From the NCBI GenBank assembly GCA_012962735.1, contig DTXA01000343.1, positions 1-5,030 on the forward strand: a stretch of DNA of 5,030 nt, read 5' to 3'. The notes below the pieces were generated by a model. That model had not been told where the DNA came from. It ran no database searches and was given only the letters and a program-made list of their open reading frames with translations. The stretch comes from Candidatus Latescibacterota bacterium (lineage in GTDB: Bacteria; Latescibacterota; 4484-107; B68-G9). Below, piece by piece: positions 1 to 5,030 of the stretch. The position numbers were made by a program, and so were the translations under genes. The first letter of the stretch is position 1. Each line of letters begins with the position of its first letter.

Positions 1-50
1 AAGGGCGGGTTATCGAGAAGCTTAAAGTGGCTTTTGAGGAGGTTGCATAG
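1..50 (+). CDS. C-terminal tail of an upstream gene (partial, function unknown)
   Basis: Read in the frame starting at base 3, this stretch is open and ends at a TAG at 48-50. The 15 residues (GRVIEKLKVAFEEVA) look like an amphipathic, charged C-terminal helix, as in many cytoplasmic enzymes. The stop lies 31 bases before the next gene's ATG, a spacing that suits an operon running through from the left. Fifteen codons cannot identify a family, so I assign no function. The frame starting at base 1 is also open and joins the next gene in frame, but its peptide here is arginine-rich and looks non-native. I therefore prefer the tail reading, with moderate confidence. Confidence 0.45.
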   Translation, partial: GRVIEKLKVAFEEVA

Positions 51-71
51 TCAAGGACCCTATGCGAGGAC

Positions 72-77
72 GGAGGT
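72..77 (+). promoter_or_regulatory. Ribosome binding site that decides the start of the iron-sulfur flavoprotein
   Basis: GGAGGT lies 4 bases before the ATG at 82. The in-frame TTG at 34 would add 16 residues but has no such motif in front of it and falls inside the likely tail of the upstream gene. Translation from 82 also puts the flavin-binding beta strand at the very N-terminus, as is usual in the family. Confidence 0.75.
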
Positions 78-81
78 AACC

Positions 82-1017
82 ATGGCCTATGTACTAGCTC
101 TTCTCTTCAGCGGAAGGCGCAAAGGATACACCGCAGGGCTTCTTACGGAAGCAGCCCAAGGGGTCCAAGACGTCGGGGCGAAGGTGAAAATCGTGCCCGT
201 TCAGAGGTACAAGTTCGGGCCGTGCACGAGCTGTTTCGAGTGCATAAGGAGGCAGGAGCACAGGTGCGTGCTGCCGGATGCTATGGGTGGGGAGGGGGAG
301 CTCTTCGGCAAGGTTCTCCAGGCCAACGGCCTCATCTTCGGCGATCCCGTCCACAACTGGGGTCCCAGCGCCACCTGCCACCTGTTCATAGAACGCCTCT
401 ATCCCTTCCTCTGGAGCGGCGAACTCGACGGGCTCCCAGTGGGGGCGATCTCGTGCGCTTCCAACCAGGGGATGCAGAGGATCGCCCTTGGGCAGATATG
501 TAAGTGGGTCTTCGGGTTCGGGATGAGATGGATTGGGGGTCTCGCCGTGCATACCACCGACTTGGAGGAGGCGAAATCCCAGGCCAGGGAGCTGGGCCGG
601 AGGGCCGGGGAGGCCGCCCTCGAGGATGCCGAGTGTAGGAAGGCCTTCTCCTCGGAACATGAGAGGTACCAGACTTACTTAGAGGCGGCTTGGAGCCCTC
701 TGGAGCCTTACTTAGAGAACCTCACGGACGGGACCTTCACCGTTAAGGGGTCGTTCTTGGAGCGAGGGCTCCGGTCGTTCCAGAATTCGGAGGCGAGGGG
801 ACTCCTCGGGCGAGCGATGGAAGACCTGAAGCGGTGTTTGGAACTTTATAAGGAGGGGAAGTGGGAGGAGGCGTGCAGGTATCTGGTGGAGGCCGGAGCC
901 CTCTGGACGCATGCCACCTGGAAGGAGTTTTTGGAAAAAGACGTCATCGGCACGGAGATCCCAAAGGCGTATAGACCGTTAGATAAGGCCAAGGTGGAGG
1001 AGGAAGAGGGGAGATGA
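82..1017 (+). CDS. Iron-sulfur flavoprotein (flavodoxin-like FMN reductase fold) with C-terminal helical extension
   Basis: This 311-residue protein begins with a flavodoxin-like fold. A first beta strand (AYVLALLFS) is followed by a phosphate loop, SGRRKGYTA (residues 10-18), which fits the FMN-phosphate loop of NADPH-dependent FMN reductase-type proteins. Cysteines at 48, 51, 54 and 62 form a compact C-X2-C-X2-C-X7-C cluster, the known signature of iron-sulfur flavoproteins that bind a [4Fe-4S] centre beside FMN. GDPVHNWGPSA (87-97) matches the second flavin loop, usually G-S-P-V-Y. Family members typically pass electrons, often from ferredoxin, in the cytoplasm of anaerobes; the acceptor here is unknown. 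Most are near 190 residues, so about 125 residues after roughly 185 are extra and predicted helical, including a G-K-W-E-E-A hairpin near 259-264. The stop overlaps the next start by ATGA, which suggests translational coupling with the aminotransferase. The start at 82 is chosen from its ribosome binding site. The family call is firm; the physiological partner is inference. Confidence 0.88.
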   Translation: MAYVLALLFSGRRKGYTAGLLTEAAQGVQDVGAKVKIVPVQRYKFGPCTSCFECIRRQEHRCVLPDAMGGEGELFGKVLQANGLIFGDPVHNWGPSATCHLFIERLYPFLWSGELDGLPVGAISCASNQGMQRIALGQICKWVFGFGMRWIGGLAVHTTDLEEAKSQARELGRRAGEAALEDAECRKAFSSEHERYQTYLEAAWSPLEPYLENLTDGTFTVKGSFLERGLRSFQNSEARGLLGRAMEDLKRCLELYKEGKWEEACRYLVEAGALWTHATWKEFLEKDVIGTEIPKAYRPLDKAKVEEEEGR

Positions 1018-2171
1018 AACCCTTGTCACGGAATCCACAGGAGATGAGGCGTTCTGGGATCCGGATGATAATGGACCTCTCCGCAGAGGTGCCCGACGCC
1101 ATCCACTTGGAGGTGGGCCAGCCGGACTTCGACACTCCGGCGCACGTAGTCGAAGCCGGATGTCGGGCAGCTAAGGAGGGGTTCACGAAGTACACCCCGA
1201 ACGCTGGCCTTCTCTCGTTGAGGGAAGCCATAGTGGAGAAGCTCCGGGAGCGAAACGACATCGGGGCCACCGTGGATCAAGTGGTGGTGACTCCTGGAGC
1301 CGTTACCGCCATAGCGACGGCCCTCTTAGCCATAGTGGAGCCCGGCGAGGAGGTACTCATCCCGGACCCGGCGTGGCCCAACTACGAGATGATGGCCCTG
1401 AGCATAGGGGTCGTGCCCGTGCGGTATCCCCTGGACCCGGAGCGAGGTTTCCTTCCCGACTTCGGGGGGATGGAGAGGGCGGTCTCCGAAAGGACGAAGG
1501 CCCTGATGGTGAACTCCCCCTGCAACCCGACGGGGGCCGTCTTCCCGGAGGGTGTGATGCGAAAGCTCGTGGAGTTCGCCGAGCGACACGACCTTTATCT
1601 TATCTCGGACGAGGTGTACGAGGAGATCGTTTTCGAGGGCGAGCATATAAGCCCTGTCCGCTTCGACCGGGACGGCCGGGCCGTGAGCGTCTTCGGGTTC
1701 TCCAAGACCTATGCTATGACGGGGTGGAGGCTGGGTTACGCCGTGGCCCCCGAGCCGATAGCCCAGGTGGTGGCCAAGCTCCAGGAGCCCTTCGTTTCCT
1801 GCGCATCCGCCATCTCTCAAAAGGCGGGAGAGGCGGCCCTCAGGGGGAACCAGTCCTGCGTGGCCGAGATGAGGGAGGCGTACAGGAGGCGCAGGGACCT
1901 GGCGGTCGGGCTCTTCCAGGAGCACGGGGTGGCCGTACACGAACCCAAGGGGGCGTTCTACATGTTGGTAGACGTGGCCTCCTCCGGCCTGGACTCCTAT
2001 ACCTTTGCCCAGAAACTCTTGGAGAAGGAGAAGGTGGCCGTGGCCCCGGGGGCTACTTTCGGCCCACGGGGGGAGGGGTACGTGCGCATCTCCTTGGTCA
2101 CGGCCGAGGAGCAGCTCTTGGAGGGCGTCAGGCGGCTGTGCAGGTTCCTGAGGTGTACAGGGGAGGTCTAA
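1014..2171 (+). CDS. Pyridoxal-phosphate-dependent aminotransferase, class I/II (fold type I)
   Basis: At 385 residues this is a full-length member of the aspartate-aminotransferase superfamily. It would move an amino group between an amino acid and a 2-oxoacid in the cytoplasm. Visible landmarks in order: GQPDFDTP (35-42) in the N-terminal substrate-contact segment; YTPNAGLLSLREA (60-72); TPGAV (93-97) in the cofactor-phosphate loop; Trp121, in the position that stacks on the PLP ring; Asn171 in NPTG; Asp199, which contacts the pyridine nitrogen; Tyr202; the Schiff-base Lys231 in SKTYAMTGWR, with phosphate-binding Arg239; and Arg358 in YVRIS, which binds the substrate carboxylate. All expected catalytic residues are present. 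The start codon overlaps the previous stop by four bases, behind a purine-rich GAGGGGAG stretch. Substrate cannot be read from sequence: aspartate, alanine, branched-chain and aromatic aminotransferases share these motifs. Its place between two redox flavoproteins hints at amino-acid catabolism, but that is inference. Confidence 0.93.
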   Translation: MKPLSRNPQEMRRSGIRMIMDLSAEVPDAIHLEVGQPDFDTPAHVVEAGCRAAKEGFTKYTPNAGLLSLREAIVEKLRERNDIGATVDQVVVTPGAVTAIATALLAIVEPGEEVLIPDPAWPNYEMMALSIGVVPVRYPLDPERGFLPDFGGMERAVSERTKALMVNSPCNPTGAVFPEGVMRKLVEFAERHDLYLISDEVYEEIVFEGEHISPVRFDRDGRAVSVFGFSKTYAMTGWRLGYAVAPEPIAQVVAKLQEPFVSCASAISQKAGEAALRGNQSCVAEMREAYRRRRDLAVGLFQEHGVAVHEPKGAFYMLVDVASSGLDSYTFAQKLLEKEKVAVAPGATFGPRGEGYVRISLVTAEEQLLEGVRRLCRFLRCTGEV

Positions 2172-2175
2172 CAAC

Positions 2176-2183
2176 GAGGAGGG
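2176..2183 (+). promoter_or_regulatory. Ribosome binding site supporting a GTG start for the flavin reductase
   Basis: GAGGAGGG sits 4 bases before the GTG at 2188, inside the 16-base gap after the aminotransferase stop. It is one of the strongest ribosome binding motifs in the window and supports GTG over any later ATG. Confidence 0.75.
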
Positions 2184-2187
2184 AACC

Positions 2188-2811
2188 GTGTCCAAGTATT
2201 TCTACCAGGTATCCTCGGAGGTCCCCGGACCCGACGGGGACGACTCCTGGCCTGTGTTTGTGCCGACCACGGCGATACTCGTGACCGTGATCAGCAAGGA
2301 GGGGAGGCCCAACATCATCCCCCTGACCGGATGGGGGGTGCTCTGCCGGTTCCCCTTCCAGATCGGCATCGCCATCTGCCAGGAGGACTACACCAAGAAC
2401 TACTTCCGCCGTAAGTCCTACGAGATGCTTTTGGAGACTGGGGAGTTCGTGGTGAATATACCCCATACGGGGCTCAGGGATGCCATCACGGTCTGCGGGG
2501 AGCACTCAGCCCACGACCCCAAGGTGGACAAGTTCAAGCTCGCGGGCCTGACCCCCGGCAAGTCCGTGGTGGTCAAGCCCCCCATCATAGAGGAGTGCCC
2601 GGTTAATCTGGAGTGCATAGTCCGCCACCGTATCCCCTTAGGAAGCCACGATGTGTTTGTGGGGGAGGTAGTGGCAAGCCATATGTACGGCGAGATAGAG
2701 CGGACAGAGATCGTGGAGGAGGAGAACACCTGGGTGCTCCGGCCCCAAAATGGTGGGAAGAGGATGCGCCTTTTCTGGAAAACCTTGGTGGACTTCGGTC
2801 CAGCAGGGTGA
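2188..2811 (+). CDS. Flavin reductase family protein (flavoredoxin-like, FMN-binding split barrel)
   Basis: This 207-residue protein has the size and layout of the flavin reductase-like family (COG1853), whose members bind FMN in a split beta barrel and act as flavoredoxins or NAD(P)H:flavin oxidoreductases. Visible features: PTTAILVTV (26-34) as the opening strand; PLTGWG (45-50) in the flavin-contact strand; GEFVVNIP (85-92), the usual core strand; DKFKLAGLTPG (114-124), a family-typical segment; ECPVNLEC (136-143); and GSHDVFVGEVV (152-162), the signature strand with the conserved histidine-aspartate pair. No signal peptide or membrane segment is visible, so it is cytoplasmic. It starts at GTG behind a strong ribosome binding site and ends 3 bases before the methyltransferase ATG. 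Together with the iron-sulfur flavoprotein two genes upstream it gives the cluster two FMN proteins, which could exchange electrons; this partnership is inferred from position only. NADH or NADPH preference cannot be told. Confidence 0.9.
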   Translation: MSKYFYQVSSEVPGPDGDDSWPVFVPTTAILVTVISKEGRPNIIPLTGWGVLCRFPFQIGIAICQEDYTKNYFRRKSYEMLLETGEFVVNIPHTGLRDAITVCGEHSAHDPKVDKFKLAGLTPGKSVVVKPPIIEECPVNLECIVRHRIPLGSHDVFVGEVVASHMYGEIERTEIVEEENTWVLRPQNGGKRMRLFWKTLVDFGPAG

Positions 2812-2814
2812 CCG

Positions 2815-3987
2815 ATGAACCTGCCAAGAGTATTCCTCACTTCTGACGGCACCGGACCGGCCTCCCGGAGGCACCCCTGGATATATTCCGGGGCGGTGGC
2901 TTATTCGGAAGGAGCCGAGGACGGAGAATTGGTGGCTGTATACAAGAGGGAGGGAACCTTCTTGGGAGTTGGATTCTACAACAGCTTGTCCGACATAATG
3001 ATACGGATATTAAGTTTCGAGCCGGTCGAGGACCTCCCCGAGCTCCTCAGGGAGCGCATCCGTGGAGCCCTCTCCCTCCGGGAGGCCGTTGTTCCCCCGG
3101 ACGCCGATATGTTCCGTGTGGTTAACTCCGAAGGGGACGGCCTGCCTGGGCTCGTGGTGGACCGGTATGGGCCGTACCTCGTGGTGCAGATGTTGGCAAA
3201 GTGGACCGAGCGCCATGAGGGCCTTCTCGTGGACTTGCTCAGGGAGGAATGTTCCCCCAAGGCCATCTTCCTTCGGGCCGGCGGCAAGGTGGTGGAGCAG
3301 GAGGGGATCTCCCCCAAGGCCGAATGGGTGGGGGTGGGGGAGAGGTATGTTTGGACCCAGGAATACGGCCATAGGTTCAAGGTGGACTTAGAGGCAGGGC
3401 AAAAAACGGGGTTCTTCCTGGACCAGAGGGAGAACCGACGGCTTGTGGAGGGGCTGGCCCGGGGGAGAAAGGTGCTGGACATATTCGGGTACACCGGAGC
3501 CTTCTCGGTGTATGCCGCCTCTGGGGGTGCTGAGGAGGTGCTTATGGTGGAGGCCTCGGCCGAGGCGGTCGGGCTCGCCCAGGAGAACTTCCGGGCGAAC
3601 GATGCAGAGGTGGTCTGCAGGGTCCTCAAGGGGGACGTATTTGAGGTCCTACCCAGAAGGAACCTCGATGGCCCTTACGACCTGGTCGTCCTGGACCCCC
3701 CTGCCTTAGCCAAGGCCAGATCGGCCGTACCCAGAGCCCTCAAGGCCTACAGGGCCCTCAACAAGTGGGCTATGAAGGCCGTAGCGGACGGAGGGCTTCT
3801 GCTGTCCTGCTCCTGTTCGCCTCACGTAGACCGGAGGCGGTTACAGGAGGCCATATTCACAGCCGCCTTAGAGGCTAAGAGGGAGGTCCAGGTGCTTGAA
3901 GTGCGAGGCGTCGGTCCGGACCATCCGTTCCACATCTTCCATCCCGAAGGGGAGTACCTCAAAGTGTTCCTGCTACGGGTCGCGTGA
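2815..3987 (+). CDS. rlmI: Class I SAM-dependent rRNA methyltransferase, RlmI-like, with N-terminal PUA domain
   Basis: The 390-residue product matches the usual length of RlmI (E. coli RlmI is close to 396), which makes 5-methylcytosine at position 1962 of 23S rRNA. An N-terminal PUA-like RNA-binding domain covers about residues 3-75, with the hallmark RHPWIYSGAV (19-28) and GVGFYN (51-56). A linker domain with GDGLPGLVVDRYG (107-119) follows. The catalytic Rossmann domain carries GQKTGFFLDQREN (195-207); SAM motif I, DIFGYTGAFS (222-231); acidic residue Glu246; GD (273-274); motif IV, LDPPALAK (293-300); and SCSCS (331-335) with the cysteines expected of a cytosine-C5 enzyme. The tail, HPEGEYLKVFLLRV (376-389), is typical of the family. 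One small oddity is Leu298 after DPPA, where Phe is common. A partial motif, AGGGTG, overlapping the upstream stop suggests coupled translation. The symbol is by family resemblance; the exact target base has not been proven for this lineage. Confidence 0.9.
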   Translation: MNLPRVFLTSDGTGPASRRHPWIYSGAVAYSEGAEDGELVAVYKREGTFLGVGFYNSLSDIMIRILSFEPVEDLPELLRERIRGALSLREAVVPPDADMFRVVNSEGDGLPGLVVDRYGPYLVVQMLAKWTERHEGLLVDLLREECSPKAIFLRAGGKVVEQEGISPKAEWVGVGERYVWTQEYGHRFKVDLEAGQKTGFFLDQRENRRLVEGLARGRKVLDIFGYTGAFSVYAASGGAEEVLMVEASAEAVGLAQENFRANDAEVVCRVLKGDVFEVLPRRNLDGPYDLVVLDPPALAKARSAVPRALKAYRALNKWAMKAVADGGLLLSCSCSPHVDRRRLQEAIFTAALEAKREVQVLEVRGVGPDHPFHIFHPEGEYLKVFLLRVA

Positions 3988-4007
3988 GGTCTACCGAGTC
4001 TGGAATG

Positions 4008-4139
4008 AGGATGCTGAGGAGGTTGGAGGTCGAGCATGATGGATTCCGATCCCAAAAGGGAAGACAGAATTGTCTGAAGATCTATCAAGCTGTCAAGTAT
4101 CTGGAATGGTCGGTCCATCATTCCCCTCCTCTTAATCCT
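4008..4139. repeat. Imperfect long inverted repeat with nested hairpins
   Basis: Three left-arm blocks pair in order with three right-arm blocks: AGGAT (4008-4012) with ATCCT (4135-4139), GAGGAGG (4016-4022) with CCTCCTC (4125-4131), and ATGATGGA (4036-4043) with TCCATCAT (4114-4121). That is 20 matched pairs, separated by a 3x3 internal loop and a 13-versus-3 asymmetric loop. Inside lie two small perfect hairpins, TCCC-AAAA-GGGA (4050-4061) and AGACA-GAAT-TGTCT (4062-4075). An alternative hairpin, GGAATG-CATTCC, at 4103-4124 would compete with the inner outer-stem block. A purine-rich block meeting a pyrimidine-rich block can arise by chance, so a real RNA fold is plausible but unproven. Confidence 0.4.
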
Positions 4140-4203
4140 GTTTCATAAGTGGGACACACTCGAAAAATCAGCGAAAGGTGCGTATGTAGCTCCAAAAAGT
4201 TCT

Positions 4204-4232
4204 TCGCCGGGCTGAGGTCTGGCGATTTTTTT
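4204..4232 (+). terminator. Intrinsic (rho-independent) terminator
   Basis: A 9-pair stem, 4204-4212 with 4217-4225 (two of the pairs G-T wobbles), closes a TGAG tetraloop and is followed at once by seven T residues (4226-4232). The lower stem, TCGCC with GGCGA, is perfect. It reads on the + strand and most likely ends the transcript of the four-gene cluster, 216 bases after the methyltransferase stop. It also insulates the exported-protein gene, whose ATG is 30 bases further on. A weak alternative pairing of GCGAA (4171-4175) with TTCGC (4203-4207) would disrupt the stem, so attenuation cannot be excluded, but it is only 5 pairs long. Confidence 0.82.
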
Positions 4233-4256
4233 GTGGCATCGTTTTTGCTTTAAAAT
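4228..4256 (+). promoter_or_regulatory. Candidate sigma-70-type promoter for the exported repeat protein
   Basis: TAAAAT at 4251-4256 matches the -10 consensus at five of six positions. A -35 box is poor: TTTTTG at 4228-4233 is at the right 17-base spacing but lies in the terminator's T tract. An alternative -10, TTTAAA at 4249-4254, has a TGC just in front, as in extended -10 promoters. Either choice puts the transcript start within a few bases of the ATG at 4263. The short AT-rich patch in an otherwise GC-rich window supports a promoter; the exact start is inference. Confidence 0.5.
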
Positions 4257-4262
4257 TCCGGT

Positions 4263-5030
4263 ATGAAGACGTGGGCGAGTATACTGACGCTGCTTTGGTG
4301 CGCGGCACTGTGGGCCCAGCCCAAAGGACCCCATGGCCCTCCCCCCTGGGCCGGCCACAGGAGGGAGGCCTTCCTAAGGGACCTTGCACATCGGGCGGAG
4401 GGGCTCTTAGAAGAGGCCTCCCGTAAGGTGGTGGCCAAGAAGGATTCCCAGAGGGCAATTCTCCTGCGCTTAGGGAGGGAGCAGTTGGAGGAGGGAATTA
4501 GGGCTTTGGAACGCCAGCAGTACAGGCTTGCCTTCCGCCTTCTGGACCAGGCCAGGTTCCTCGGAGAATTCCTTGTGGGCAGGTCACCTGGTCCCAGGAT
4601 GGAGGAGATCATAAGGGGCAGTCGGCTCATCCTCCGTCAGATAAGGGAGCTGGGAGGTCCTCCTCCACCCTGGCTTGAGGAGGCCGAGGCCCTCCAGAGG
4701 GAGGCGGAGGAGGACATCGGGCAAGGAAGGTACGAGGAGGCTCGCTGGAAGGTCCGCAAGCTCCGAAGGTTGCTCTTTATGTCGCTGAGGGACATCCATC
4801 CCTCTCCGGAGAAGGTCGGTAAGGTCGTAGATCGCGTGGATGGGATGCTCCGAAGATGGGGTAAGCCCATCTTGGATTCCGGCGTTCCCGATGCCATCGC
4901 AGTCTTCGAAGGTGCGTTCGAGCACCAGAGGAGGGCTAAGGAGGCCCTGAAGTCCGGGAGGCTCAAGGAGGCCCTCCTGCGGACCCATGTAGCTACGAGG
5001 ATGCTTCTGAGGGCGATGAGCCTGGCAGGG
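4263..5030 (+). CDS. Exported helical-repeat protein of unknown function (partial, runs off the window)
   Basis: From the ATG at 4263 the frame stays open for 256 codons to the last base, with no stop. I do not recognise the family. The first 18 residues form a clear signal peptide: Lys2, a hydrophobic core (ILTLLWCAALWA) and a likely signal-peptidase I site after Ala18. The mature protein starts with a proline-glycine-rich segment containing PPPW (27-29 and neighbours), and PPPPW recurs at 133-137. The rest is highly charged and helical, rich in Arg, Glu, Leu and Ala. Three similar units align at Ala90, Ala160 and Ala237, with a turn (QQY, GRY, GRL) three to five residues before each and leucines at regular spacings after. 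They resemble TPR-like hairpins without a firm match. No transmembrane segment follows the signal, so a periplasmic or secreted protein is likely. There is no ribosome binding site; the start rests on the signal peptide and the promoter 6 bases upstream. GC-rich third positions and AGG arginines match the neighbouring genes, so no sign of transfer. Confidence 0.82.
   Translation, partial: MKTWASILTLLWCAALWAQPKGPHGPPPWAGHRREAFLRDLAHRAEGLLEEASRKVVAKKDSQRAILLRLGREQLEEGIRALERQQYRLAFRLLDQARFLGEFLVGRSPGPRMEEIIRGSRLILRQIRELGGPPPPWLEEAEALQREAEEDIGQGRYEEARWKVRKLRRLLFMSLRDIHPSPEKVGKVVDRVDGMLRRWGKPILDSGVPDAIAVFEGAFEHQRRAKEALKSGRLKEALLRTHVATRMLLRAMSLAG
4458..5006 (+). repeat. Three diverged helical-hairpin units within the exported protein
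   Basis: Protein residues 66-101, 136-171 and 213-248 (DNA 4458-4565, 4668-4775 and 4899-5006) align without gaps on the central alanines 90, 160 and 237. Shared columns include a small residue 12 before the anchor (G78, A148, A225), Leu or Ile 8 before (L82, I152, L229), Tyr or Leu 3 before (Y87, Y157, L234), and Leu or Met 10 after (L100, L170, M247). Spacing between anchors is 70 and 77 residues. The repeats are seen at protein level only; the DNA is not obviously repeated. Convergent coiled-coil-like composition is the main alternative. Confidence 0.45.

Larger units (their letters stand above)
3988..4262. other. Intergenic region of low GC with hairpins, terminator and promoter
   Basis: This 275-base gap is about 47 percent GC by my count, well below the neighbouring genes. 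It contains no convincing coding sequence. Two short candidates exist: a 47-codon frame from the ATG at 4005 with no ribosome binding site, and a frame from 4036 with a good site but a TGA at codon 14. Neither product resembles anything I recognise. The first two thirds hold an imperfect long inverted repeat with smaller hairpins inside; the last third holds an intrinsic terminator and a promoter-like stretch. The simplest reading is a long structured 3' untranslated region of the upstream operon followed by the promoter of the next gene. A small RNA or the remnant of a small mobile element is possible. Confidence 0.6.

Noticed and set aside
34..81. TTG start giving the iron-sulfur flavoprotein 16 extra residues
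   Set aside because: No ribosome binding site precedes it, it overlaps the likely tail of the upstream gene, and the extra residues are unlike a flavodoxin N-terminus. The ATG at 82 has GGAGGT at the right distance.
1326..2195. Long minus-strand open frame (289 codons) opposite the aminotransferase
   Set aside because: It lies wholly across a gene with all its catalytic motifs. Long antisense frames are expected in GC-rich genes, and the product is rich in His, Gly and Pro without any recognisable domain.
1373..2284. Long + strand frame (303 codons) overlapping the aminotransferase in another frame
   Set aside because: Its product is dominated by Arg, Gly and Pro, typical of an out-of-frame reading of GC-rich DNA, and it runs across the real gene boundary.
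3688..3714. Leu298 after DPPA in the rRNA methyltransferase as a sign of inactivity
   Set aside because: Phe is common here, but Leu is a mild change. All SAM-binding motifs and the SCSCS cysteines are intact, so the enzyme is most likely active.
4005..4148. 47-codon + strand frame in the gap
   Set aside because: No ribosome binding site, no recognisable product, and it coincides with the inverted-repeat structure, so coding is not supported.
3988..4262. tRNA gene, CRISPR array or complete insertion sequence in the gap
   Set aside because: No T-loop-like GGTTCGAATCC-type block or cloverleaf, no regularly spaced repeats beyond one 9-mer pair, and no transposase or matching terminal repeats with flanking duplications.
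4168..4988. Overlapping minus-strand frames opposite the exported protein
   Set aside because: The + strand frame has a signal peptide, consistent codon use and a promoter upstream. The minus frames are fragmented and low in recognisable features.

Overview
The window is a dense, one-directional stretch of bacterial DNA. Every supported gene is on the + strand. The genes have GC-rich third positions, prefer AGG for arginine, use ATA for some isoleucines, and mostly start behind GGAGG-type ribosome binding sites. An iron-sulfur flavoprotein next to a flavoredoxin-type flavin reductase suggests an anaerobe. The codon style would suit a thermophilic or amino-acid-fermenting lineage such as Synergistota, but that placement is a guess; nothing here fixes the phylum.

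Layout. Bases 1-50 look like the tail of an upstream gene. From 82 to 3987 runs a tight cluster of four genes: an iron-sulfur flavoprotein with an unusual C-terminal extension (82-1017), a class I/II PLP-dependent aminotransferase (1014-2171, overlapping its neighbour by ATGA), a flavin reductase of the FMN-binding split-barrel family (2188-2811), and a PUA-domain rRNA methyltransferase of the RlmI type (2815-3987). The junctions are -4, 16 and 3 bases, so one transcript and partly coupled translation are likely. The two flavoproteins and the aminotransferase could work together in anaerobic amino-acid redox chemistry. The methyltransferase is a housekeeping ribosome-modification enzyme that probably just shares the transcript.

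Bases 3988-4262 are a 275-base gap with a clearly lower GC content (about 47 percent by my count). It holds nested inverted repeats, a good intrinsic terminator at 4204-4232, and a candidate promoter whose -10 box ends only 6 bases before the next ATG.

From 4263 to the window edge an open reading frame of 256 codons, still without a stop, encodes a protein with a signal peptide and a helix-rich body made of at least three similar helical-hairpin units. I do not recognise its family. It appears to be a separate transcription unit and may be translated from a leaderless mRNA.

I see no CRISPR array, tRNA, rRNA, insertion sequence or defence system. The parts most worth a second look are the structured gap, the apparently leaderless exported repeat protein, and the C-terminal extension of the flavoprotein.
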